Shown piece by piece: positions 38,619 to 49,095 of a DNA stretch of 50,603 nucleotides. Numbering within the stretch: the stretch's first letter is position 1; the number at the start of each line of letters is the position of its first letter. The stretch is from the NCBI RefSeq assembly GCF_900454025.1, contig NZ_UGQM01000008.1:1-50603 (forward strand), given 5' to 3'. This DNA comes from Mycolicibacterium gilvum (GTDB taxonomy: Bacteria; Actinomycetota; Actinomycetes; Mycobacteriales; Mycobacteriaceae). The translations under genes and the position numbers were made by a program. The notes beneath the pieces were generated by a model that saw only the letters and a program-made list of their open reading frames with translations, did no database searches and had not been told where the DNA came from.

Positions 38619-39084
38619 TCCGGTTCATCGCCGAACACAAGGACCATCAGGTGACCGGCCCCGACGGTGGGGCAGGGTTGCGCTGGGGTGTCGAGCCCAT
38701 GTGCGCCGTGCTCTCGCAGCACGGTGTGTCGATCAGTCCGTCGACCTACTACGAGTGGATCGCTAAGACCCCGACGCAACGGCGGGTGCGTGATGCCGAG
38801 TTGGTGGAGATCATCACTGCGGCCAGGGAAGACAAGAAGAAAGGTCGGTTCGTTCAGACGCTCGGGTCGCGCAAGTTGTGGATCTGGCTGCGCGGTCAGG
38901 GTCACGATGTCGCCCGCTGCACGGTGGAGCGGATCATGCGCGAGAATGGTTGGGAGGGTGCGCGGTACGGGTCCAAGCATAAGACCACCACTGCCGATGA
39001 CAGTCACGTGGGCTATCCCGATCTGGTCGATCGCCGCTTCTATGCTGCAGCGCCAAACCGGTTGTGGGTGGCCGACTTTACGTA
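38615..39084 (+). pseudogene. IS3 orfB, N-terminal piece
   Basis: It encodes the HTH_21 and beginning of the integrase core (GVEPMCAVLSQHGVSISPST, GQGHDVARCTVERIMRENGW, APNRLWVADFT), including the first catalytic Asp in VADFT. The frame is cut by the IS110-family insertion at 39085, one codon after ADFT. Confidence 0.85.
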
Positions 39085-39123
39085 ATGGGAGAGTCGGGCT
39101 TTGTTCCGACACGCAGGAGGCGA

Positions 39124-39251
39124 ACCGGCAGGGGTCACTGAGATTTTACCGATCCGGGCGCAGTCTGGTTGGTGAGCTGCCAGCAGGTGATCACTGCATG
39201 TGATGACACGGACGCGTCAGAGATCTCTACGTAGACGGTGACCCTGCCGGT
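39124..39251 (+). ncRNA. candidate bridge RNA of the IS110 element
   Basis: The non-coding left end has a long inverted pair: ACCGGCAGGGGTCAC (39124-39138) against GTGACCCTGCCGGT (39238-39251), with one bulged base. It encloses about 100 nt with internal palindromes. IS110 elements encode a bridge RNA in this region, whose loops pair with target and donor. The first loop begins with GATTTTAC (39142-39149), close to the left target GACTTTAC, and TCTACGTA (39226-39233) matches the right junction at 40618-40625. Confidence 0.5.
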
Positions 39252-39373
39252 CCGCCCACGAGTTAGGTGATCGGCTTGTGAGATGCCGCGCCACCGAGCG
39301 CTGTCCATTAGGTCGCCGCACCAAACTCGAGCTCGATACGGAGGAGAACTCGACACGAACGGAGACATGTCAC

Positions 39374-42316
<2,943 letters not shown>

Positions 42317-42319
42317 CAA

Positions 42320-42616
42320 TACACCTCGGTGGCGTTCACCCAGCGGCTCATCGACGAGGGTGTCGATCCCTCGGTCGGATCGGTCGGTGACGCCCTGGAT
42401 AACGCGCTGGCCGAGACCACGGTCGGGTCGTTCAAGAACGAACTCATCCGCCGGCAAGGCCCGTGGCGTGACGTCAATCAGGTCGAACTTGCGACCGCCG
42501 AGTGGGTCGTCTGGTTCAACACCGAACGCCCGCACGAGTACCTCGACGACTTCACCCCCGAAGCCGCTGAGGAGTTCTATTACGATCACAGACGCACCCC
42601 ACCAAAGGCAGGGTGA
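42320..42616 (+). pseudogene. IS3 orfB, C-terminal piece
   Basis: It encodes YTSVAFTQRLIDEGVDPSVG, DALDNALAETTVGSFKNELI and WFNTERPHEYLDDFTPEAAE, the end of the IS3 integrase core with the catalytic Glu in AETTVGSFKNE. The open frame begins a little upstream, in the IS30 end. It completes orfB when joined to 40821. Confidence 0.85.
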
Positions 42617-42664
42617 TTCAACGAACGCAGCCTCCGGAAACGCCGGGACGGGTCATCACGCCAT

Positions 42665-42695
42665 GGGGCCACCCTTCGGGGGCGGCCCCATTTTG
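42665..42695 (+). terminator. rho-independent-like terminator after the IS3 element
   Basis: A strong GC hairpin (GGGGCC ... CCTTCGGG ... GGCCCC, with a UUCG loop) followed by ATTTT. It lies just outside the right IS3 end and before the MFS module, which is transcribed from the other strand. Confidence 0.5.
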
Positions 42696-42697
42696 GT

Positions 42698-42746
42698 GTC
42701 TCAGATCTAGAGAAACGAGGTCGATCAGTTCTTGTCTCAGGTGGAG
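42698..42746. repeat. resolvase-like site A
   Basis: A 49-bp segment with the ordered motifs GTCTCAG, TCTAGAGAAACGAGG, CGATCA, TGTCTCA and TGGAG. The same series occurs at 44666-44715. Part of it (GTCTC, TCTAGAGAAA, GAG) recurs at 46701, next to a decayed serine resolvase. It is probably a recombination site or remnant. Confidence 0.65.
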
Positions 42747-42812
42747 GTGTGTAGCGGCGATCTAGGGCCGGTGGCAAGTTCGGCGGCGGGTGATGCGGAT
42801 CGGTGGAGATGA

Positions 42813-44018
42813 CTAGGTGTCATTGCTGGTTTGGGCGTGACGACCGGCGGTGGGCGCGGTGCTGAGCGCGGCGGTGGCGGCTAGGGCAGTAGCGAATACC
42901 AGTAGCGCAGGGGTCAAGGTGGCCGCGGCGGCGAGGGCGCCGACGAGTAGTGGCCCACCGGCATCTCCGAGTTCGCGGCCCACTTCGGCAGAGCCCATGG
43001 TTTGGCCGAGCCGTTCAGCGGGAGTGGACGCGGCCAGAGAGGCGAACCCGATCGGGGTGACGACGCCTACGCCAATGCCGATCAGTACGGCAGCGCTGGC
43101 CAGGCCCATGATTCCTGGTATCACCACCGCCGCGCACCCGGCGGCAGCGAGCAGTAGGCCGGTTGACAACCCGGTGCGGTCCCCGATGCGCCCGTCATCG
43201 CGAGCGCGCCCAACCCCGGGCTGAACTACGGCGGTCGCCGCTGCCAACACCGAGACGACCGCTCCGGTGAGAAGTGGGCTGAGGCCGCGGCTGGCGCCGA
43301 TGACGGGGAGGAAGCCAACACCGACCGATAATGCGGCGGTGGCCGCGGCTAGTGCGAGGGTCGGGCGCAGAAAGCCCGGGCTGGCGAGTCGGCGGCCCAG
43401 GTCGAGTACCGTCTGGCGGACCCGCGGCAACGGTGCCACCCCCGGCACCATCAGCAGCGCCCACGCTGCGACCGCCGTTCCTAGTGTGGCGAGCGTGGCG
43501 AAGAGCAGGGTGTAGCCGCCCCAGGTGATGAGCACCCCTCCCAATACCGGTCCCAGGGTGTAGCCAAGTCCTTTCCAGGCACCGTAGCGACCGAAGCCGC
43601 GGCCTTGCTGCCCCGGCGCGGTTAGCCGCGACACCAATACCCCGGCGGCAGGTGAGAATGCTGCTGCGGCGGCGCCCTGAGCGAATCGGGTCACGCCCAA
43701 CCAGGCAGGATCTCCAGCGATGACGAAGGCAGCGGATGCCGCGGCGAAGGCGAGCAGTCCGCCGAGCAGAACTGGGCGGGCGCCAATGCGATCGGCCAAC
43801 GATCCGAATACCGGTTTGAGGATGACTTCGGCTCCGTCGTAGATGGCCAGCAGCAGGCCCAGGGTGAGCAGCGATGTGTACGGCCCGTCGATATAGCCGC
43901 CCAAGGTGGCGGCAATGCTGTGAGCGCCGAATGCGGTGACGAATCCCGCCGCGTACAAAGGCAACAACTGAGTTCGGGTCCCCCCGAGGCCTGTATCGGC
44001 AGAGTTGGGCGTACTCAT
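42813..44018 (-). CDS. MFS efflux transporter
   Basis: A 401-aa major facilitator with about 12 membrane helices. The loop-2/3 motif appears as KPVFGSLADRIGARPVLLGG and a second-half equivalent as ERLGQTMGSAEVGRELGDAG. It is likely a proton-coupled exporter; the substrate is unknown. It follows the ChrB-like gene on the same strand by about 37 bp, so the two probably form an operon, with efflux of a toxic oxyanion or drug sensed by the ChrB-N protein as one reading. It is bracketed by resolvase-like sites A and B. Confidence 0.88.
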   Translation of the reverse strand: MSTPNSADTGLGGTRTQLLPLYAAGFVTAFGAHSIAATLGGYIDGPYTSLLTLGLLLAIYDGAEVILKPVFGSLADRIGARPVLLGGLLAFAAASAAFVIAGDPAWLGVTRFAQGAAAAAFSPAAGVLVSRLTAPGQQGRGFGRYGAWKGLGYTLGPVLGGVLITWGGYTLLFATLATLGTAVAAWALLMVPGVAPLPRVRQTVLDLGRRLASPGFLRPTLALAAATAALSVGVGFLPVIGASRGLSPLLTGAVVSVLAAATAVVQPGVGRARDDGRIGDRTGLSTGLLLAAAGCAAVVIPGIMGLASAAVLIGIGVGVVTPIGFASLAASTPAERLGQTMGSAEVGRELGDAGGPLLVGALAAAATLTPALLVFATALAATAALSTAPTAGRHAQTSNDT

Positions 44019-44055
44019 GCCGGTGACAGTGGGTTTGTGCCGGCGGTGGCGAGTG

Positions 44056-44601
44056 TCATAGCTGGTGCAACGCGGTGAAAACCCGCTCGGTGTAGTCGGC
44101 GAGGCGTTCGATGCAATGCTTGAGCTGCTGGTTGGCCTCGGTCACCTCGGGGGCGCCGAATACATCACGCGCGGTCAGTTCGCGGTGCCATCGACGCAGT
44201 CGCTCTAGGCTGTGTTCTTCTTCTTCGAGCTCAGCGATCGTGAACTTGGCGATTCGAATCTCTTTGTCGATTTCGGCGTCGAAATTGGCGCAGTCGGAGA
44301 TGAACTCAGCCCACTCCTCGCTCCGTTCAGCGGTGAACAAGGCTTCCAGACGCGCAGCGTCGGATTCATTGCGTCCGGACGCGGCCAGCACCGTCACCTC
44401 GCCGTCACCGCGTTCAGCTAGCTCTTCGGTTCGGGCGATTCCATCGGCGAATACCGGGGCATCGGGCACCGCCCATACCCCCTGCCCCAACAGGGTGGCC
44501 CCAGCGCGCCGCAGCTCGCGCCACACCGCGACTCGGTGCCGCGAAGGCTCCGCAGGCATTCGTACCACCAGAACCAACCATCGGACCGATGTCTCTGCCA
44601 C
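44056..44601 (-). CDS. ChrB N-terminal-domain protein (chromate-resistance-like regulator)
   Basis: A 181-aa protein matching the ChrB N-terminal domain: VRWLVLVVRMPAEPSRHRVA, VWRELRRAGATLLGQGVWAV, then a helical region (EEWAEFISDCANFDAEIDKE, ERLRRWHRELTARDVFG). ChrB proteins sense chromate and regulate ChrA efflux; here the transporter is an MFS protein instead. The start GTG-44601 has no Shine-Dalgarno sequence: a -10 hexamer TACATT ends 7 nt upstream, so the mRNA is probably leaderless. That -10 lies inside a palindrome, implying autoregulation. Confidence 0.78.
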   Translation of the reverse strand: MAETSVRWLVLVVRMPAEPSRHRVAVWRELRRAGATLLGQGVWAVPDAPVFADGIARTEELAERGDGEVTVLAASGRNESDAARLEALFTAERSEEWAEFISDCANFDAEIDKEIRIAKFTIAELEEEEHSLERLRRWHRELTARDVFGAPEVTEANQQLKHCIERLADYTERVFTALHQL

Positions 44602-44608
44602 ATCTAAA

Positions 44609-44628
44609 AATGTATCAGCGGTTACATT
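44609..44628 (-). promoter_or_regulatory. ChrB-like operator overlapping a leaderless promoter
   Basis: A perfect inverted repeat AATGTA, 8-nt spacer, TACATT. On the minus strand the proximal arm TACATT serves as a -10 element 7 nt before the GTG start. A repressor bound here would block RNA polymerase directly. Confidence 0.6.
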
Positions 44629-44665
44629 CGGGCGGCGACCACACCCCCGGGTCGCATTAACGCCG

Positions 44666-44715
44666 GTCTCAGTTCAAAAAGAAACGAGGCCGATCACATC
44701 CTGTCTCATCTGGAG
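44666..44715. repeat. resolvase-like site B
   Basis: A 50-bp direct repeat of site A: GTCTCAG, AGAAACGAGG, CGATCA, TGTCTCA and TGGAG occur in the same order and spacing. It lies between the chrB-like promoter region and the merR-type gene, so sites A and B bracket the MFS/ChrB module exactly. Confidence 0.65.
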
Positions 44716-44778
44716 TCCCCGTCCCTTTGACGCCGGAGCGGCCCGGCCAGGCCCTGCCACCAGACTCGATCACGCCCA

Positions 44779-45180
44779 TCACGGAGCCTCGCTGAGGATG
44801 TGACAGATGCGGGCGTCGGTGCAGTTCAAAGGATTCAGCGTCCGGCTGCGGTGAAGGAGTCGACGCAGTTCTGTTGCTAGCGATGCCAGCTCTTGTTGGC
44901 GCTGTGTTATGTCGTCGAGCTTGCCGCTGAGTAGCGCGTGTACGTGCTCGCAGGGTGCCGTTCCGTGGTCACGAAGGTCCACGATGCTGGCGATATCGTC
45001 CAGGGTCAGTCCGGCGGCTTGTCCGGCGCGGATGAAGTGCAGTCGGGTGATCGCAGTGCGGTCGTAGCGCCGGTAGCCATTGGTGCCGCGGCGAGGTGCT
45101 GGCAGTAGTCCGCGTCGTTCGTAGAAACGGATGGTCTGCGGCGATAGATCCACGGATCGTGCCAGCTCTCCGATCAGCAT
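44779..45180 (-). CDS. MerR-family metal-responsive regulator
   Basis: A 133-aa MerR protein. Winged HTH at the N-terminus (MLIGELARSVDLSPQTIRFY, then RRGLLPAPRRGTNGYRRYD), a dimerisation helix near 80-105, and Cys residues at APCEHV (about 79) and in the C-terminal NCTDARICHIL. They occupy positions like the metal-binding Cys of MerR/ZntR, with a C-x6-C spacing. The frame is open to 45219, but ATG-45180 begins the conserved HTH. It diverges from the flavoprotein disulfide reductase gene, and the shared promoter has MerR-type spacing. Confidence 0.85.
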   Translation of the reverse strand: MLIGELARSVDLSPQTIRFYERRGLLPAPRRGTNGYRRYDRTAITRLHFIRAGQAAGLTLDDIASIVDLRDHGTAPCEHVHALLSGKLDDITQRQQELASLATELRRLLHRSRTLNPLNCTDARICHILSEAP

Positions 45181-45197
45181 CCTTGCCACACTAATCC

Positions 45198-45228
45198 TTG
45201 ACCTTGTACTGCACTGCAATGTTTAGCG
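45198..45228 (+). promoter_or_regulatory. MerR-type promoter/operator for the disulfide reductase gene
   Basis: TTGACC (45198-45203) is followed by an elongated 19-nt spacer containing the dyad TTG-N3-TGCA-N3-CAA (45204-45219) and a weak -10 around 45223. Long spacers with a central dyad are the hallmark of promoters activated by MerR proteins through DNA distortion. Confidence 0.45.
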
Positions 45229-45294
45229 TGACCTCATGACTTGCAAACGTGTGCACCGAGGGGCCGGTTGCGGTGCGATCACCCAGGTGGGGCG

Positions 45295-46647
45295 ATGACT
45301 GCCCGCTTCGATTTGATCGTGATCGGTGCCGGCATGGCCGGTATCGCCGCCGCCAATAAGTGCGCCGCCCAGGGCTGGCGCGTGGCGATCGTCGACGCGT
45401 TGCCCTACGGCGGTACCTGCGCGCTGCGCGGATGCGACCCGAAAAAGATCCTGCGCCGTGGCGCCGAAATCATCGACGCTTCCCAACTGATGCGCGGAAA
45501 AGGTATCGACGATGGCCAGATCCGCATCAACTGGACCGATCTGATGCGCCACAAACGGGGCTTCACCGATCCGGCACCAGCGAACATGGAAAACGACCTA
45601 CGTCGCCACGGCGTCCAAACACTGCATGGTCAGGCCCAGTTCGTAGACGCCCATCAGATCAGCATCGGAAACGACTCCCACCACACAGACCGGGTCTTGA
45701 TTGCTACTGGAGCGCGGCCCCGACCGCTGCAGTTCCACGGAAACGAACACCTCATCGACAGCACCGAGTTCCTCGAATTGGAGGTTTTGCCACCGCGAAT
45801 CGTGTTCGTTGGGGGCGGTTACATTTCTTTCGAGTTCGCCCACATCGCCGCCCGGGCGGGCAGCCACCCGATCATCCTCGATCACGGTCCGCGCCCACTG
45901 AAGGGGTTCGACCCCGATCTAGTCGACCTGTTGATCGCCGGCGGCGACGTTGCCGGAGTTCACGTGCAGCCGTCCACCACGGTCACCGCTGTACGTGCGA
46001 CGGCGTCCGGATACCAAGTCCAGGTCGATCAGGATGGAACTCTTACCACCATCGATACAGACTTGGTGGTTCACGGCGCCGGACGCGTCCCCGAGCTGGC
46101 CGAACTCGACCTCGACCGTGCTGGCATCGCGTGGTGTGAGCGAGGAATCAGTGTGGAGCCGTACCTGCAAAGCACCACACACCCCGGCGTCTACGCCGCC
46201 GGGGATGCCGCAGACACCGCCGGCCCCCCGTTGACGCCCGTGGCCGTCATCGAAGGCAAAGTAGCCGCCTCCAACATGCTCAAAGACGCCAGCACCGTGC
46301 CCGACTACACGGGTATCCCGTCGGCTGTATTCACGATCCCCGAACTGGCGCGCGTTGGGTTGCTCGAAACAGAAGCCCGCGACCTGGGATTGAAGATCGA
46401 CGTGCGCTACACCGACGCCAGCACCTGGTATTCGAGCTACCGCCTCGGCGAAGATACCGCCGCAGCCAAGATCCTCGTCAATAAGGACGACGACCGAATC
46501 GTGGGCGCACACCTGCTCGGACCGGACTACACCGAACACGCCAACATCGTGGCCCTGGCCATCAAACTAGGCCTCACCACACGCCAGCTCAAGACAACCA
46601 CCGCGGCGTACCCCACCCTGGGCTCCGACCTCGGCTCGATGCTCTAA
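45295..46647 (+). CDS. flavoprotein disulfide reductase, MerA-like without C-terminal Cys pair
   Basis: A 450-aa class I pyridine nucleotide-disulfide oxidoreductase. The FAD motif VIGAGMAGIAAANKC is near residue 10, the redox disulfide CALRGC near 42 (GGTCALRGCDPKK), the NAD(P) motif FVGGGYISFEFAH near 178, GVYAAGDAADT near 300 and the dimerisation domain after 330. MerA proteins end in a vicinal Cys pair needed to bind Hg(II); here the end is TLGSDLGSML, so true mercuric reductase activity is unlikely. Control by a divergent MerR protein still suggests a metal- or electrophile-stress role. ATG-45295 starts the conserved region. Confidence 0.85.
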   Translation: MTARFDLIVIGAGMAGIAAANKCAAQGWRVAIVDALPYGGTCALRGCDPKKILRRGAEIIDASQLMRGKGIDDGQIRINWTDLMRHKRGFTDPAPANMENDLRRHGVQTLHGQAQFVDAHQISIGNDSHHTDRVLIATGARPRPLQFHGNEHLIDSTEFLELEVLPPRIVFVGGGYISFEFAHIAARAGSHPIILDHGPRPLKGFDPDLVDLLIAGGDVAGVHVQPSTTVTAVRATASGYQVQVDQDGTLTTIDTDLVVHGAGRVPELAELDLDRAGIAWCERGISVEPYLQSTTHPGVYAAGDAADTAGPPLTPVAVIEGKVAASNMLKDASTVPDYTGIPSAVFTIPELARVGLLETEARDLGLKIDVRYTDASTWYSSYRLGEDTAAAKILVNKDDDRIVGAHLLGPDYTEHANIVALAIKLGLTTRQLKTTTAAYPTLGSDLGSML

Positions 46648-46700
46648 GCGGCCGCTATTGAGCCCACGCCCGACGGAAGACGAAAAGCGACGTCCCATGC

Positions 46701-46790
46701 TGTCTCGTTTCTAGAGAAAAGAGACACCATCGGTGCTGCATCGCTATCACCGCGTAGTCGCAGGTCGCGCTGTCTCATTTCTTGTCTCAC
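46701..46790. repeat. res-like site C upstream of the resolvase remnant
   Basis: A near-palindrome at 46701-46726 (TGTCTCGTTT, CTAG, then GAAAAGAGACA) is followed 45 bp later by TGTCTCATTT and CTTGTCTCA (46771-46789). This is arranged like the crossover site and accessory sites of a Tn3-type res region, and it lies 60 bp before a decayed resolvase. It shares motifs with sites A and B. Confidence 0.55.
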
Positions 46791-46852
46791 CACGCGTATC
46801 TCAGACCCTCAATGTCGGAGCTCGATGAGACTGTGGTGGCGCGACAACGATC

Positions 46853-47118
46853 CTTGGGTATGCGCGGGTGAGCACCGCGGGCCAAGACCTCGATGGACAG
46901 CCGATCGCACTTGCAGTCCAGGGCGTCGAATCCGGCCAGGTTTTCACCGACAAGCTCTCAGGTGCTGTGAACACCGACAGACCGGGCCGGGCCGCCCAGC
47001 TGCACTACGCCCGCGAGGGCGACACCGTGGTCGTCACCGCACCTGTTGCGCGCCTTACACGAAGGCATAGATACCGACACACCTACAGGCCGCGCGGTGG
47101 CCGCCATCATGGCCACCC
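46853..47118 (+). pseudogene. serine recombinase (resolvase) remnant with internal deletion
   Basis: The first part encodes LGYARVSTAGQDLDG with the catalytic Ser, then ESGQVFTDKLSGAVNTDRPG and YAREGDTVVVTA. The next family-conserved block, LLRALHEGIDTDTPTGRAVA followed by AIMAT, appears immediately after but in another frame, so about 35-40 residues are deleted between them. The C-terminal DNA-binding domain is also missing. The gene cannot be functional. Confidence 0.75.
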
Positions 47119-47745
47119 GGCGGAGCTGCCGAAGTTGGATCCCGACCCGCACCGTGCAGTGCAGTGCAGTGCATATTCCTGCTGGCCACCGCGGTTAATC
47201 GACTCCGAAACGACGCCGGCACCGGCCACGGACGACCTGGACCACCACGCAAGACCAGCGAACTGAGCGCAGCAGAGGCCCGCCTCGTCGCTCACGCGAC
47301 CGCACTCGTCGCAGGAGCGTTGCTCGACAAACTCGACGGCGGCTGAGGCGCTACCTGGGGTTGTGTCTAAACTGTGGTGTCCCGGGCATCGAAGTGCCGA
47401 ATACCGCCAACGAGGTCGATCAGAACAACCCGGATCACGCCCCCGACGTTAGCGCGAGAGGCCCTGTGCTCTAGGCATGCACGTATTCCAGCCACAAGGC
47501 GCTTAGTGGACCTACAGACGTTCGCGACGTTCGACGGACTACGTGAGGGCTGCCGGACCGGGCCTGGTGTTGGATTCGCCGCCGTGAGGGCCACGGGGCG
47601 TAGCTGGCGTCTCGAGCCGCCCCACTACTGCCAAGTCGCACCAGAGGAGCGACTGAGCCTAGTTCCGCTCCCCTCCCCCATAGTGTCGCCACGGCTGTCC
47701 CGGCAATTCTTCGCTCTGGTAATTATCCATGAAGTACTGGCGGGC
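47119..47745. other. intergenic, no gene seen
   Basis: About 625 bp between the resolvase remnant and the recombinase pseudogene. It contains a short tandem repeat of GCAGT (three units, 47156-47170). A 20-residue stretch near 47250 (SAAEARLVAHATALVAGALL) may be a small protein fragment. Nothing else is supportable. Confidence 0.4.
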
Positions 47746-48783
47746 ATGGCCGACGCTTCCGAGCGGTGCGACGACGCTCAAGGGTTGCGTCCGGAATGGT
47801 TCGCCGCTTTCTTGGCCGACCGAGGTACGCGTAAGCCGTCGGTGCACACGATGAAGGCTTATCGTCAGGATTTCGACGCGATCGCGACTCTGATCACAGG
47901 TCGCGCCGATGAGGTGGCGCGGATGGCGTTGGGCGACATCACCACCGAGTCGATGCGTACCGCGTTCGCCCAGTACGCCCAGTACGCCCAGACCCATGAG
48001 GCCGCGTCCATTCAGCGCTGCTGGTCGAGCTGGAATGTGTTGTGCACCTTCCTGTACACAGCGGAGTTGATCGGGGCCAACCCGATGTTGCTGGTGGGGC
48101 GGCCCAAGCTCGCGAAGACTCTGCCCAAGGCGTTGCCGACGGACTCGGTGGTCGCGCTGTTGGCGGCACTGGAGGCAGATCCGCAGCCGCGGCGGCGCAG
48201 CGACTGGGTCGAACGCGACCGGGCCCTCATTGTGACCGCCCTGCTGGCGGGGTTGCGTGCCGATGAACTGTTGCGCGCCAATGTGGGGACCTTCGCCGCA
48301 CTGACGCCGGCGCGGTGGTGCATGTCCGCGGAAAGGGCGGGAAGGATCGCCGGGTCCCGGTCGATCGGTGTTGGTCGACATCCTCGAGCGTTATCTCACC
48401 AGCCGCACGCTGCGGTTCCCTGCCACGACCAAGCGCCGCTCCCCCGGCACGGGACTGGCCGCCTGGCCGGCCAACGCACCACTGTTCGTCGGTGCGGACG
48501 GTGAGCGGATCTCCCGCGGCACCTTGCAGTACCGGGTGCTGCGGGCGTTTCGCCGCGCCGGAATCGACGCCGGCCGTGCCCGCGGCGCTGCGCTGGTGCA
48601 CGGGTTGCGCCATACCTTCGCCACCGAGCTCGCCAATTCAGAGGTCAGCGTCTATACGCTGTGACGCTGCTCGGCCACGAATCGATGGTGACCTCGCAGC
48701 GCTACGTCACCGCGGCAGGCGTCGAAACGCGCGCTGCCGCAGCTCAAAACAAGCTCTACGCCCTCCTGCAAGACGGACACTGA
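47746..48783 (+). pseudogene. tyrosine recombinase (XerC-like), multiply frameshifted
   Basis: From ATG-47746 the frame encodes a core-binding domain (RKPSVHTMKAYRQDFDAIAT, LIGANPMLLVGRPKLAKTLP) and the catalytic Arg region LLAGLRADELLRANVG. It then shifts near 48290 (VVHVRGKGGKDRRVPVD in the next frame), again near 48365 (LVDILERYLTSRTLRFP), and again near 48660. The HxxR box is HGLRHTFATEL, and LLGHESMVTSQRYVTAAG carries the His and Tyr. Three shifts mean it is inactive. A 9-bp tandem repeat (CAGTACGCC) sits at 47971. Confidence 0.8.
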
Positions 48784-48897
48784 CACGACTGATGGGTCAC
48801 GACACCAGTGCGCCAACTCCTCGGCGTCGGACCGAGACGATCATGTGTCCCACCGACTTCGCGCCAACTAGGCCGGCAATGCGCCTGGCACACCACG

Positions 48898-49095
48898 GTT
48901 GGTCCGGTTCGCCCGGCCGTGGAGCCGCTGAGGAAGCCTGTGGGGACAGCCGGTGAGCAGGCGCTCTTGATGGCCGCGTCGTCGGTCACTGCGATCCTTC
49001 AGGGCGGGTGGGCGCCCGTGGAGAGTTGTGCTGTTGGCATCACCGGCGCGATTGTCGCTGGCATCGGCGACCGCCTGCTCAGGCGTGCGAGGTGA
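48898..49095 (+). CDS. small hypothetical protein upstream of the alpha-CTD-like gene
   Basis: The frame ends VESCAVGITGAIVAGIGDRL followed by LRRAR and a TGA that overlaps the next gene's GTG (GTGA at 49092-49095), a typical operon junction. The start is unclear; ATG-48969 is possible. A single hydrophobic stretch near the end could be a membrane helix. No family is recognised. Confidence 0.35.
   Translation, partial: VGPVRPAVEPLRKPVGTAGEQALLMAASSVTAILQGGWAPVESCAVGITGAIVAGIGDRLLRRAR

Noticed and set aside
45295..46647. Mercuric reductase merA
   Set aside because: The C-terminal vicinal Cys pair and the N-terminal metal-binding domain are missing, so the gene symbol was not given.
47156..47170. 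CRISPR-like or VNTR array
   Set aside because: Only three 5-bp units without spacers; no CRISPR repeats occur anywhere in the window.
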